A program made the translations under genes and the position numbers. Below are positions 1 to 7,923 of a stretch of DNA of 23,114 nt, piece after piece. The notes under the pieces are model-generated. The model was given only the letters and a program-made list of their open reading frames with translations, was not told where the DNA came from and ran no database searches. Source of the stretch: Lutispora sp041687175 (GTDB taxonomy: Bacteria; Bacillota; Clostridia; Lutisporales; Lutisporaceae). Numbering within the stretch: position 1 is the stretch's first letter; each line of letters opens with the position of its first letter. Location: positions 1-23,114 of the forward strand of contig NZ_JAWLCK010000039.1 of assembly GCF_041687175.1 (NCBI RefSeq), given 5' to 3'.

Positions 1-451
1 TAAAATTGTGGTAGGATAATATGACTTTTACTCCATTCTTTGCTGCTAAGGATTTTATCTGCTCAATTTTCTCTTTACCAAAAGCCAGCTCAATATCTAC
101 AACATCAACATAGATTGATTCCATTACATTTTGGAATAGCTTAAGCCTTCTATCATCATCAATCTTTTTATATCCACCTTCTTCATGGCTCCTGCAGGTG
201 AATACTATCGGGATATCTTGAGTTTTTGTCCTGATAATCTCCAATATATGTTTTACTTTGGAAAAATCCAAAATCCTTTCAAAATAATCAGCACGCCATT
301 CAATTACATCCGGTTTCATTCTAATTACTTCGTCAATCTCATTTATTAATGATGCTTCATCTACAGAAGCCAAAGGCACGCAAATAAGAGGTTTTTGACC
401 TCCTAACACTTTATTTCTAAGCTTTATCGGTTTTGAAGCTTGTAATCGCAT
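1..451 (-). CDS. aroD: 3-dehydroquinate dehydratase, type I (partial, C-terminus outside window)
   Basis: Converts 3-dehydroquinate to 3-dehydroshikimate in the cytoplasmic shikimate pathway, by Schiff-base (class I) chemistry. The first 150 residues are present. Visible signatures are the substrate-binding EWR at 51-53, the FTCRS..EGG segment with Arg87 and Glu91 (matching E. coli Arg82 and Glu86), and the SYHNF segment with the catalytic general base His148 (E. coli His143). The Schiff-base lysine lies beyond the left edge. The ATG at 451 has GGAGG seven bases upstream. Family members have about 250 residues, so roughly 100 are missing because the window ends, not because the gene is broken. 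Identification is firm; whether the rest is intact cannot be seen. Confidence 0.95.
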   Translation of the reverse strand, partial: MRLQASKPIKLRNKVLGGQKPLICVPLASVDEASLINEIDEVIRMKPDVIEWRADYFERILDFSKVKHILEIIRTKTQDIPIVFTCRSHEEGGYKKIDDDRRLKLFQNVMESIYVDVVDIELAFGKEKIEQIKSLAAKNGVKVILSYHNF

Positions 452-576
452 GTATATTCCTCCAGTATATTCTTTTGTTATCTTGCCTAACATAATGTAA
501 CTACCACTTATTAAGGGTTATTCATTTAATACATACTAATTATATATTATTAACTAAATGTTTTACAGTATCCAAG

Positions 577-607
577 CAATAACCGCTGGATTTTCCAGCG
601 GTTATTG
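577..607 (-). terminator. Hairpin at the end of the M14 peptidase gene, possible terminator
   Basis: A perfect 14-bp stem (577-590 with 594-607) and a 3-base loop span the peptidase stop codon at 602-604. No T-run follows on either strand, so intrinsic termination is uncertain; it may act as an mRNA 3' stabiliser. Confidence 0.5.
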
Positions 608-1873
608 TATCACTGCTGCCAAAAGCAGTAAACCTTCATTGTCTGCATATATTCTTGGGAATTGGGATATAGGCAATGGATTTGTGCCTCTTCCTACTTC
701 TATGGTAAAACCTGGTCTTCTATACTCCTGTATGAACCAGTCTTTATAGCCTGCGTAAGAAGCTATACCAACGGTTTGATCCAATGCATAGCCGCTGACT
801 CTGGACAATGCCTGCCCAATCCTTAAAGATTCCGGTGGAGCTAAATCCAAAAAACTCCAATATATTACTTCTCCTTGACTGTGATATGCCAGTACAAGCC
901 TGGGATTTACTGCGTATGTTAAATCTCTCACGGCCCTGGTTTCAGGTTCAGAAAATGGCTCAGGACCTGAATACCTTGTTGGTCCGGGGCCTGTAATTCC
1001 GTATTGAGCTTCCGCTTCCTTGGACTCTTGCCAAGCTGCATCATAGTTGTGGTTCAGGTCCACACCTCTGATGTTTGCCTGCCATACCTGAGAAAATGGC
1101 CTTCCTGTGGTGTTCCACTGCAACAGTTGATTATAATAAGGGTTATCTCTTTGCAATCCATTGAGCACAAGATCAACTCCGTCCGGGTTCACCATAGGGA
1201 GAATATATATGGTGCTTCTCTCAAACAATCTTCTTATATCATATCCTCTTATGGAACGGCCTTCTGCATAAGCCTTGGCATAGTTTTCAATAAACTTCAT
1301 CAATACCGGTGTAGTAATCCACTCTAAAGCATGATGGGCTCCGTTATAGAATACTCTATTTGGCCCTGTACCCAATTTCACATAATAGAGTTCCTTTCCT
1401 AAGACGCTTTGACCCGCTGAACCTATTTCCAAGAAAGGATATAATCTCCTGAAAGCATTAATATCCCTCTCCAGTATTTCATAGGTATAGTCAATGCGAG
1501 TATCTACAATATCCAGCCATGGTATTAAAATTCTCCTGGCTACTTGCAGATTTTCAGGAATTAAACCCGGATTCGCAGTCATTATCCTGGCAACACTGGT
1601 TCCATAGTTTTGAGCTATTCGGTATAATGTATCACCAGGCCTGATAGTATAAACAGAATAACCCATAAGCAAAGGCTCCATAACGCTAAAGGTCCTAGGT
1701 CCTACTATGCCGTCAGGGGTTAGGCCATAATCCCTCTGAAAAGCCCTTACAGCATTTTCGGTACCTGATCCAAATATGCCATCTATTGCACCTGTATAAT
1801 AACCCAATCTCTGTAATAAGGATTGAACTTCTTTTACATCTGTTCCCCTGGATCCAATTCTCAGTGTTCTCAT
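602..1873 (-). CDS. Modular M14 zinc carboxypeptidase with peptidoglycan-binding and LysM domains
   Basis: A likely peptidoglycan hydrolase of the gamma-D-glutamyl-diaminopimelate endopeptidase I type, which cuts stem peptides. Three modules are visible in 423 residues: a peptidoglycan-binding type 1 domain (about 4-65, ending DGIVGPRT), one LysM domain (about 72-118, YTIRPGDTLYRIAQNYGTS), and a Peptidase_M14 domain (about 130-423). The zinc ligands appear as H181-x-x-E184 and His331, and the catalytic glutamate as Glu392 in FTIEVGRGTNP. All key residues are present. No signal peptide is visible, as in the Bacillus sphaericus endopeptidase I, which acts on sporulating cells; a role in spore cortex or mother-cell wall is inferred. 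The ATG at 1873 follows AGGTGAT. Its promoter would lie in the assembly gap just upstream. Confidence 0.93.
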   Translation of the reverse strand: MRTLRIGSRGTDVKEVQSLLQRLGYYTGAIDGIFGSGTENAVRAFQRDYGLTPDGIVGPRTFSVMEPLLMGYSVYTIRPGDTLYRIAQNYGTSVARIMTANPGLIPENLQVARRILIPWLDIVDTRIDYTYEILERDINAFRRLYPFLEIGSAGQSVLGKELYYVKLGTGPNRVFYNGAHHALEWITTPVLMKFIENYAKAYAEGRSIRGYDIRRLFERSTIYILPMVNPDGVDLVLNGLQRDNPYYNQLLQWNTTGRPFSQVWQANIRGVDLNHNYDAAWQESKEAEAQYGITGPGPTRYSGPEPFSEPETRAVRDLTYAVNPRLVLAYHSQGEVIYWSFLDLAPPESLRIGQALSRVSGYALDQTVGIASYAGYKDWFIQEYRRPGFTIEVGRGTNPLPISQFPRIYADNEGLLLLAAVIQ

Positions 1874-1886
1874 TATATCACCTCAC

Positions 1887-1986
1887 NNNNNNNNNNNNNN
1901 NNNNNNNNNNNNNNNNNNNNNNNNNNNNNNNNNNNNNNNNNNNNNNNNNNNNNNNNNNNNNNNNNNNNNNNNNNNNNNNNNNNNNN
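1887..1986. other. Assembly gap (100 N)
   Basis: One hundred unresolved bases, a conventional scaffold-gap length rather than a measured size. The peptidase promoter and anything downstream of the acyltransferase terminator are hidden here. Confidence 0.99.
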
Positions 1987-1992
1987 TGACCA

Positions 1993-2045
1993 TAAAAAAC
2001 CTGAAGCTGCACAAATACTATTATCATTTTATGCAGCTTCAGGTT
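1993..2045 (-). terminator. Rho-independent terminator of the acyltransferase gene
   Basis: A perfect 14-bp stem (1998-2011 with 2032-2045) and a 20-base loop, followed on the minus strand by six T. It lies just after the stop of the gene ending at 2060. The right arm shares the string TTTATGCAGC with the hairpin at 2997-3032. Confidence 0.85.
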
Positions 2046-2059
2046 ATATGTGATATTTA

Positions 2060-2920
2060 TTATTCTACATCTTGTACTACTTCCTCCAGATTAGCTTCCA
2101 GCAAATAAGGATTCTCTAGATATTTTTTCACCAGTTTAAGAGAATTAGAAAAATAAAGGCCATCGCATATCCTTTCATCTATGGCTGCTCCGATTTCACA
2201 TACCTTTTGTATTTTTATCTCATCCTTCTCTACAACAGGTATTTTCTTTTCCTTTCCCAGTGAAATAAATATGCCTGTGTTACCAAAATCATAAATGTGA
2301 TGATATACATAATCCAGTTTTATTGATTTAAGGTAGGTAAAAAACAATGTAGTATGAAAAGGGCTTGCTTCTATAATGGAACCAGGCAATATATTTAGCT
2401 TGTCCATTTGCTTCAATAAGCCTACAAGAAGTTTTACGATTATATTGGGCAAGGACATTATCCTGTCAGCAATCTTATCCACCTTGTTATTTGTTCCTAC
2501 TGGTATGCTTTCAGCTATATTTTTATCTATAATCTTAGCAATTTCATATATATTTTCATGACCTGTAAATGTAAATTTTACAGTTGTTTCTTCACCATAA
2601 TCCTTAAGGGTTCTTTTTATGGACAAAGATATCCATATCCTATTTCTTGCATAAATCCTGTTGTTCATGATGAATCTGTTTAACTGTGGTCTCTGTGCAA
2701 TAACTCTGACAAATACGGCTATAAAAAGATGCAAATAAGTTATTTTAAATCCCTGTTTTTGCTTTTCTTTGATATATTCATTTATGGTATCTGTAACTAT
2801 TGTCATTTTGCTGAATACATGTGCATCGCTTCTTTTTGTCATTATATAGGGTATGATTTTTACAAAAGGGCTTATGGTTTTCAACCGCCTGCCATCATAT
2901 CTGTGAGTAAAAATATTCAT
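2060..2920 (-). CDS. Stand-alone 2-oxoacid dehydrogenase E2-type acyltransferase domain protein
   Basis: The protein has 286 residues and resembles only the catalytic (CAT-like) domain of E2 acyltransferases; no lipoyl or subunit-binding domain is present. Support is the C-terminal block at 243-270, where IGAAIDERICDGLYFS aligns with the E2/CAT active-site region DHRxxDG followed by the helix ending LEN-P. At 248-254 it reads DERICDG, so the catalytic His position holds Glu249. I recall Firmicutes proteins of this short type with the same DER pattern, so this may be a family feature and not a recent mutation. The substrate is unknown; classical acyl transfer is doubtful without that histidine. 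The ATG at 2920 is preceded by AAGGCGGTG. No E1/E3 neighbours are present. It sits alone between two similar hairpins. Confidence 0.7.
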   Translation of the reverse strand: MNIFTHRYDGRRLKTISPFVKIIPYIMTKRSDAHVFSKMTIVTDTINEYIKEKQKQGFKITYLHLFIAVFVRVIAQRPQLNRFIMNNRIYARNRIWISLSIKRTLKDYGEETTVKFTFTGHENIYEIAKIIDKNIAESIPVGTNNKVDKIADRIMSLPNIIVKLLVGLLKQMDKLNILPGSIIEASPFHTTLFFTYLKSIKLDYVYHHIYDFGNTGIFISLGKEKKIPVVEKDEIKIQKVCEIGAAIDERICDGLYFSNSLKLVKKYLENPYLLEANLEEVVQDVE

Positions 2921-2989
2921 ATTGCACCGCCTTATTCATAGATAGTCTAATTTTACCACATTATTTTACACTTTTCATCATCTTTGCAC

Positions 2990-3032
2990 AGATAAAATGC
3001 TGCATAAAATGTTAATACATTTTATGCAGCAT
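2990..3032 (-). terminator. Hairpin downstream of nhaC-like gene, probable terminator
   Basis: A perfect 15-bp stem (2997-3011 with 3018-3032) and a 6-base loop, followed on the minus strand by TTTTATC. It lies about 60 bases after the antiporter stop and resembles the terminator at 1993-2045. Confidence 0.65.
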
Positions 3033-3093
3033 CAGGGGGTTTAGTACACAATGTAAAATATTAAGCTTTTACTTCTCCAGTATTTTTGGTGAC

Positions 3094-4536
3094 CTACTTC
3101 TTCTTTAACCTTACCTGAGGTTCAGATGGAATTTTAAACAATGGTATAAACCTGTCCCATCCGGTCAATGTAAGGAATAGCATCGAGAATACAGCTACAA
3201 ACGCCATAAAGTTATATCTCATAACATCAAAAGGCGTGAAAGCGTGGAGTGGATATACTGCCATACAAACTGCCACATAGAATCCGATATAGCAGTGCCA
3301 TGGAACTAATTGGGAACCGAATACTCCCATCGCATCTCCGAATGCTGAGTTTCTGAGTCTCAATTTATACATATCCTCTTCGCTGGCTTCTACATTTTCG
3401 TCAGTCATTTCCTTTATGATTGGACCAATCGTAACTATTTGAGCCATTTCATCAGCCAAGGCTGCATTTCCTAACAAACACATAATTCCATTATAGAACA
3501 TAAGCTGTCTTACATTTCTGGAAATTTTCAGTACAAAATTAGATATAGGTTCGAATGCATTGATGCTCTTCATTATTCCACCGAAAGCTCCAATCCAGAG
3601 CATCATTACAACTGACCAGCTTCCGGCGCTTTCAAAGCCTGCCTGTACAAGACCTAAGAAACTGCTTATAGATTCTACTGTGCCTGCAAACAGCCCAAAT
3701 ACAAGAGCAGATACAATACCTGTTCCAAGGCATATCATTGTTGGAACTCCCTTAAAGGCAACAGCTATAACAATTATCATAGGAATTACCATGTAATATG
3801 GAACTCCACTTTCTACCTGCTCTAACAGTGTTATTGCGGCAGGTCTTACTTCTGCAAGACTTTCAAACACTTCAGCCGGTATTTGACTGATAGCCTCAGC
3901 AGCGCTTCCAACTTGTGAGGGCAATCCCATAGCAACGCTTACTACAAAGAATAATATTGCTGACACAACCAGACATAGAGCAGACCATACGCCTTGATGT
4001 CTTACTCTATCAACAACATTAACTTTCTGTAATCCTGAGCTAACAACTGTAGTATCGGAAATAAGACCGATATTGTCTCCAAAGCAAGATCCACCTGCTA
4101 TGGCACATACTGTAAGGATTATATTTCCTCCAACTATATGATTGAGCCATAAGAAAACCGGAGCACATGATGCAAAAGTACCCCAGGAAGTGCCCGTAGC
4201 TATGGATAGTAAGGCAGTAACCACGAAACCTACAACTGCAACGGTTTTCGCTGTCACACCAAGCTTCAATGAAATTATTATGATTGAAGCTCCAACACCT
4301 GTAGCCATAAATGTTTCAGCCACAGCATAAGCAAACATCAATATAAAGAACACTACTATCATTTCTTTTACAGCATCAAAACCATTTTCCATGATTTCAT
4401 TGTATTTATGCTTTTCTGTAATAGCAGCTACAACTGCTGCATATATGGTAGCCAAAGGTGCTGCGATAACTAAATCCATTCCAGATATCATTAAACCTGC
4501 CAATAAGAATATGGGAGTTATTTTTAAAAATGCCAT
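3094..4536 (-). CDS. Na+/H+ antiporter NhaC family protein
   Basis: A 480-residue polytopic membrane protein with about a dozen hydrophobic segments, probably exchanging sodium or an organic anion for protons. The family signature is the FGDNIGLISDTTVVSSG segment at 152-168 followed by VDRVRHQ, matching the GDxxxPISDTT...VDHVRTQ region of NhaC antiporters. A TGTSWGT motif occurs at 114-120. The ATG at 4536 is preceded by GAGGAGG at good spacing. It starts 54 bases after the dehydrogenase stop with no terminator between, so the two are likely one transcript driven from about 5363. NhaC-type proteins include malate/lactate antiporters, so transport of an organic acid tied to the dehydrogenase is possible; this is inference. 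Confidence 0.88.
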   Translation of the reverse strand: MAFLKITPIFLLAGLMISGMDLVIAAPLATIYAAVVAAITEKHKYNEIMENGFDAVKEMIVVFFILMFAYAVAETFMATGVGASIIIISLKLGVTAKTVAVVGFVVTALLSIATGTSWGTFASCAPVFLWLNHIVGGNIILTVCAIAGGSCFGDNIGLISDTTVVSSGLQKVNVVDRVRHQGVWSALCLVVSAILFFVVSVAMGLPSQVGSAAEAISQIPAEVFESLAEVRPAAITLLEQVESGVPYYMVIPMIIVIAVAFKGVPTMICLGTGIVSALVFGLFAGTVESISSFLGLVQAGFESAGSWSVVMMLWIGAFGGIMKSINAFEPISNFVLKISRNVRQLMFYNGIMCLLGNAALADEMAQIVTIGPIIKEMTDENVEASEEDMYKLRLRNSAFGDAMGVFGSQLVPWHCYIGFYVAVCMAVYPLHAFTPFDVMRYNFMAFVAVFSMLFLTLTGWDRFIPLFKIPSEPQVRLKKK

Positions 4537-4590
4537 ATATTAACCTCCTCAATTATCGTTTATTATTCCGAATACAACTTCAAATATGTT

Positions 4591-5334
4591 TTATGCAGTT
4601 TCTCCACCATCGATTGGTATATGTTGACCAGTTATATAGCTGGCTTCATCAGATGCTAAGAATACGAATAATGCAGCTACTTCTTCGGGAGTCGCATGCC
4701 TCTTCATTGGAATGCCTTCATTTACCTTCTCTAGCATTTCATCTGTGTACTCTGCTCTTTGCATAGGTGTTAATACATATCCTGGGCATATTGAGTTGAC
4801 TCTTATATATGGTGCATATTCCAATGCCAGGGTTCTTCCAAGCAGTATAACTCCTGCCTTGGAGGCATTGTAGTCTGCGTAATAGGGATGAGCTTCCATT
4901 CCGTTTGTGGATGCGGTAAATAATATTACTCCGGATTTTTGTTTTTCCATTCTGCTCAATGCTTCCTTTGAACACAGGAACATACCATTTAGATTTATGC
5001 CTATTACTTTAGTCCATTGTTCAAAATCTGCATCCTTGACCAAGTTTCGAACACTGATTCCTGCATTAGATATAAGCACATCAATGCCACCAAGAATCTC
5101 ATCAACCTTCAAAAAGCCTTCTTTTACACTTTCAGGATTGCTCACATCAACCTTTACACCGCCTGCTAAATCAGGATTTTCTGCTAAAACATTTTTCAGA
5201 GCAGCTTCATTCCAGTCAAAAATTACTACCTTGGCACCTTCTTTAGCAAATCTCTTAGCAGTTGCAAAGCCTATTCCGCTTGCACCTCCAGTAACTACAA
5301 CTCTTTTGTCTTGAAGTTCTTCATATCTAGCCAT
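4591..5334 (-). CDS. Short-chain dehydrogenase/reductase, classical type
   Basis: An NAD(P)(H)-dependent oxidoreductase of the classical SDR family; the substrate is not predictable. Counted from an upstream ATG at 5340, it shows the cofactor motif TGGASGIG (17-24), Asp42 after the second beta strand (suggesting NAD over NADP), NAG (92-94), the catalytic triad Ser144, Tyr157 and Lys161, and PG (186-187). The true start is more likely the second ATG at 5334 (MARYEELQDK...): the AGGAGG touches the first ATG directly but lies six bases from the second. This gives 247 residues. It heads an operon with the NhaC-like gene and has a near-perfect sigma-54 promoter about 30 bases upstream, pointing to a regulated catabolic role. 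Confidence 0.93.
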   Translation of the reverse strand: MARYEELQDKRVVVTGGASGIGFATAKRFAKEGAKVVIFDWNEAALKNVLAENPDLAGGVKVDVSNPESVKEGFLKVDEILGGIDVLISNAGISVRNLVKDADFEQWTKVIGINLNGMFLCSKEALSRMEKQKSGVILFTASTNGMEAHPYYADYNASKAGVILLGRTLALEYAPYIRVNSICPGYVLTPMQRAEYTDEMLEKVNEGIPMKRHATPEEVAALFVFLASDEASYITGQHIPIDGGETA

Positions 5335-5373
5335 ATACATCCTCCTTTCTTAACTTTATTTTATTTATTAGCT

Positions 5374-5389
5374 TGCATAAATCATGCCA
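5374..5389 (-). promoter_or_regulatory. Sigma-54 (-24/-12) promoter for dehydrogenase-nhaC operon
   Basis: The minus strand reads TGGCATGATTTATGCA, matching TGGCAYR-N4-TTGCW at 15 of 16 positions with exact GG-to-GC spacing. The predicted start is near 5363, about 30 bases before the ATG at 5334 and just upstream of its Shine-Dalgarno site. Confidence 0.7.
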
Positions 5390-5462
5390 AATAACCAAAG
5401 TTATTTTTTCTTTGATTTTCTTGCTTTTTCTCTTTCCCTTCACAAATCTATCGGAAAAATGG

Positions 5463-5488
5463 TGCCATATATGGCAATGGGTTTGCCA
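5463..5488. promoter_or_regulatory. Palindromic cluster with -24/-12-like elements on both strands
   Basis: A perfect 14-bp palindrome TGCCATATATGGCA (5463-5476) overlaps a pseudo-palindrome TGGCAATGGGTTTGCCA (5472-5488). The latter contains TGGCA-N6-TTGC on both strands, the spacing of a sigma-54 promoter. On the plus strand transcription would start near 5498, about 115 bases before the hypothetical gene. Alternatively the palindrome is the enhancer site of the activator for the promoter at 5374-5389, about 90-100 bases upstream of its start, where such sites usually lie. Confidence 0.5.
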
Positions 5489-5500
5489 CATAATTCAAAA

Positions 5501-5529
5501 TTGAAAAAATATTCAATTATGCTTATAAA
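5501..5529 (+). promoter_or_regulatory. Putative sigma-A promoter for hypothetical-cstA pair
   Basis: TTGAAA (5501-5506), a 17-base spacer and TATAAA (5524-5529), about 80 bases before the start at 5612. It may serve with, or instead of, the -24/-12 element just upstream. Confidence 0.5.
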
Positions 5530-5611
5530 TTCTTATAGATAAAAGAAGGAATTTTAAAAAAATCAGCGAATTTTCAATCTAAAAGCATAAAAGTGTATGG
5601 AGATGTATTTT

Positions 5612-6106
5612 ATGGTTTCAAATTCTTATATTGATAATTTGTATGATAGGTACTGCATATATTATAATACTAGTAGAAATGTAAATATTTTGAATGAATC
5701 AATTGATATATGTGCTCATTTTAATGATGTGCAGGGAAGAACCTTTATTACACAAAAGGACATAATAGATTCATTTGAAACAAATGAAATATGCTATGTG
5801 AAAAAAGTTGATAATATAGAATTGTCATCAGTAATAACCTTTACAGAATTTCTAAAAAAAGCTGTTGATACTTTCGTCCAGCCGAAAAGAGATCATATGT
5901 GTACATATATAACAGGAGTACTAGTAACAAACAGTCCATTAGATGATAATATTATTCAGTATGTTAAGAAGTTCAAACACAGCAAGTCTTATTTTTTCTC
6001 ACTTCATGGCTGGAGCGAAATAAGACTTCTGGTTATTAACCCCGATATTGAGAAGATTATTACTAATAAACCCGGCAAGAAGGTAATAAAGTTCTATAAG
6101 TTTTAA
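5612..6106 (+). CDS. Conserved hypothetical protein, Firmicutes DUF type
   Basis: A soluble 164-residue protein of unknown function. From the middle on, the text (FTEFLKKAVDTFVQP..., ITGVLVTNSPL, FKHSKSYFFSLHGWSEIRL, TNKPGKKVIKFY) matches a conserved Firmicutes family I recall without a known activity, possibly Pfam DUF8052; I cannot check this. There are no membrane segments and no evident catalytic motif; aromatic residues are frequent. Three in-frame ATGs exist (5597, 5603, 5612). GGAG at 5599-5602 lies nine bases before 5612 and is wrongly placed for the other two, so 5612 is chosen. It precedes the cstA-like gene by 82 bases without a terminator, so cotranscription and a regulatory or accessory role are plausible but unproven. 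Confidence 0.8.
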   Translation: MVSNSYIDNLYDRYCIYYNTSRNVNILNESIDICAHFNDVQGRTFITQKDIIDSFETNEICYVKKVDNIELSSVITFTEFLKKAVDTFVQPKRDHMCTYITGVLVTNSPLDDNIIQYVKKFKHSKSYFFSLHGWSEIRLLVINPDIEKIITNKPGKKVIKFYKF

Positions 6107-6188
6107 ATAAACTGATTCTGTTACCTGGTAATATACTCAACTCTAATAGAGCTGGGTCTATTAAATATATTTTATGGGGGGTTTTTTA

Positions 6189-7823
6189 ATGAACTCATTA
6201 GTACTTCTTTTAGTAGGCGCAATATTATTTATAGTTGCCTACACTACTTATGGTGCCTTTTTAGCTAAATCATGGGGCATCGATCCCTCAAAAAAGACAC
6301 CGGCTAATACAATGAGGGACGATATTGACTATTGCCCTGCAAATCCAAATGTTTTACTAGGACACCACTTCTCATCCATAGCCGGCGCAGGCCCAATAAC
6401 TGGTCCTATACAAGCAGCAGTATTTGGATGGCTTCCTGTTTATCTATGGATCGTTATTGGAAGTATATTCTTCGGTGGTGTTCATGACTGGGGCGCTCTA
6501 TTTGCATCAGTAAGACACAAAGGAAACTCCATAGGGGAGATAATCAGACAGAATTTGGGTCAGAAGGCAAAAATATTATTTAATGTTTTTGCATGGCTAA
6601 CACTTGTTTTGGTTGTGGCAGCATTTACTGACATTTGTGCTGGCACTTTCGCTTATGATCCTGCTAATGGAGATTTGACAGGAGCAAGAGCAGGTACAGC
6701 TTCAATCCTATTCATAGTCTTGGCAATGTGCTTCGGTTATTTTGTTTACAGGAAAGGCGCAAAGCTAAGTGTTGCATCTGTAGTTGGCGTTGCACTATTA
6801 CTGTTCTGTATATTCTTAGGCTACAATTTCCCAGTTATAAAGCTTTCCAAGATGGGATGGAATGTAGTTCTTATCATCTACATTTGCGCGGCATCTACTC
6901 TGCCGGTATGGCTATTGCTGCAGCCTAGAGATTATCTCTGCTCCTTCCTTCTCTATGCAATGCTTATAGGTGGATTCATAGGTGTAATTATTGTAAGACC
7001 CGATATGGTTATCTCAGCTTCAAATGGATTCACAATTGGTGAAGGAGCAAAAGCTCAATACCTATTCCCAATGTTGTTTGTAACCGTTGCCTGCGGAGCT
7101 ATATCTGGTTTCCATTCTCTTGTTGGGTCCGGAACAACTTCAAAGCAGGTAGACAACGAAAAAGATACCAAACTCATAGGATATGGTGGAATGCTAATAG
7201 AAGGTGTAGTAGCTATATTGGCATTGATATCCATCGGTGCTTTCAAAGATGCAAGCGGAACACCTGCAGCAATATTCTCTTCTGGTATCGCAACCTTTAT
7301 GGCAAGTTTCGGCATACCTGTCGAAATAGGTAAAGTATTCGTAATACTTGCATTCTCTGCCTTCGCTCTCACCAGCCTTGATACTGCAACAAGAATCGGC
7401 AGATATGTATTCCAGGAATTCTTTGATAAGGCAGATGAAACTGAATCAAAATCCGGTGCAGGAAATATGTATGTTGCTACTGCAGCTACAGTTGGAGCTT
7501 CATGCGTACTTCTTATGTATGGCTACACAAAGATTTGGCCTATGTTCGGATCTGCAAATCAATTGCTCGCAGGACTTGCACTGTTAGCAGTAACAGTATG
7601 GCTTGCTAATTCAGGAAAAAATTATAAGATGACAATGATACCAATGATATTCATGTTTGCAGTAACGTTAACTGCATTAGCTTTCCTTATTAAAAACCAC
7701 TTTGGTGCTGGAAATATCTTATTAGGTGTAATGTCTGTTATTCTATTCCTACTTGCTGTAGTCCTTATCTACACAGCTTCAACCATTATGAAGGAGAAAA
7801 AATCCAAGGATTTGGGTGCATAA
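6189..7823 (+). CDS. cstA: Carbon starvation protein CstA family transporter
   Basis: A polytopic membrane protein of 544 residues. CstA-family proteins import pyruvate or peptides in proteobacteria; the substrate here is unproven. Counted from the chosen start, the family signature GHHFSSIAGAGPITGP is at 58-73. Further family landmarks are FGGVHDWGALF, HSLVGSGTTSKQV and SLDTATRIGRY. An in-frame ATG at 6174 exists, but the G6 tract at 6176-6181, seven bases before the ATG at 6189, is the only plausible ribosome site and lies inside the longer reading; start 6189 is therefore preferred. The product is shorter than the roughly 700-residue E. coli CstA, like the compact Firmicutes form. Its stop codon touches the assembly gap, so its terminator is not visible. 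Confidence 0.95.
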   Translation: MNSLVLLLVGAILFIVAYTTYGAFLAKSWGIDPSKKTPANTMRDDIDYCPANPNVLLGHHFSSIAGAGPITGPIQAAVFGWLPVYLWIVIGSIFFGGVHDWGALFASVRHKGNSIGEIIRQNLGQKAKILFNVFAWLTLVLVVAAFTDICAGTFAYDPANGDLTGARAGTASILFIVLAMCFGYFVYRKGAKLSVASVVGVALLLFCIFLGYNFPVIKLSKMGWNVVLIIYICAASTLPVWLLLQPRDYLCSFLLYAMLIGGFIGVIIVRPDMVISASNGFTIGEGAKAQYLFPMLFVTVACGAISGFHSLVGSGTTSKQVDNEKDTKLIGYGGMLIEGVVAILALISIGAFKDASGTPAAIFSSGIATFMASFGIPVEIGKVFVILAFSAFALTSLDTATRIGRYVFQEFFDKADETESKSGAGNMYVATAATVGASCVLLMYGYTKIWPMFGSANQLLAGLALLAVTVWLANSGKNYKMTMIPMIFMFAVTLTALAFLIKNHFGAGNILLGVMSVILFLLAVVLIYTASTIMKEKKSKDLGA

Positions 7824-7923
7824 NNNNNNNNNNNNNNNNNNNNNNNNNNNNNNNNNNNNNNNNNNNNNNNNNNNNNNNNNNNNNNNNNNNNNNNNNNNNN
7901 NNNNNNNNNNNNNNNNNNNNNNN
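7824..7923. other. Assembly gap (100 N)
   Basis: One hundred N starting directly after the cstA stop and ending inside uppP. About 570-600 bases of uppP should lie here if that gene is intact, so the real gap must be longer than drawn, or the join is wrong. Confidence 0.99.

Noticed and set aside
3560..3796. Open frames on the plus strand inside the nhaC-like gene
   Set aside because: They are antisense to a well-supported coding region and have no ribosome sites.
5389..5406. Small hairpin AAATAAC-CAAA-GTTATTT with T-run on the plus strand
   Set aside because: The stem is almost entirely A-T and lies inside a promoter region with no upstream plus-strand gene.
6144..6163. Hairpin TAATAGA-GCTGGG-TCTATTA upstream of cstA as a terminator
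   Set aside because: A 7-bp AT-rich stem without a T-run; unlikely to terminate, so the hypothetical-cstA operon is kept.
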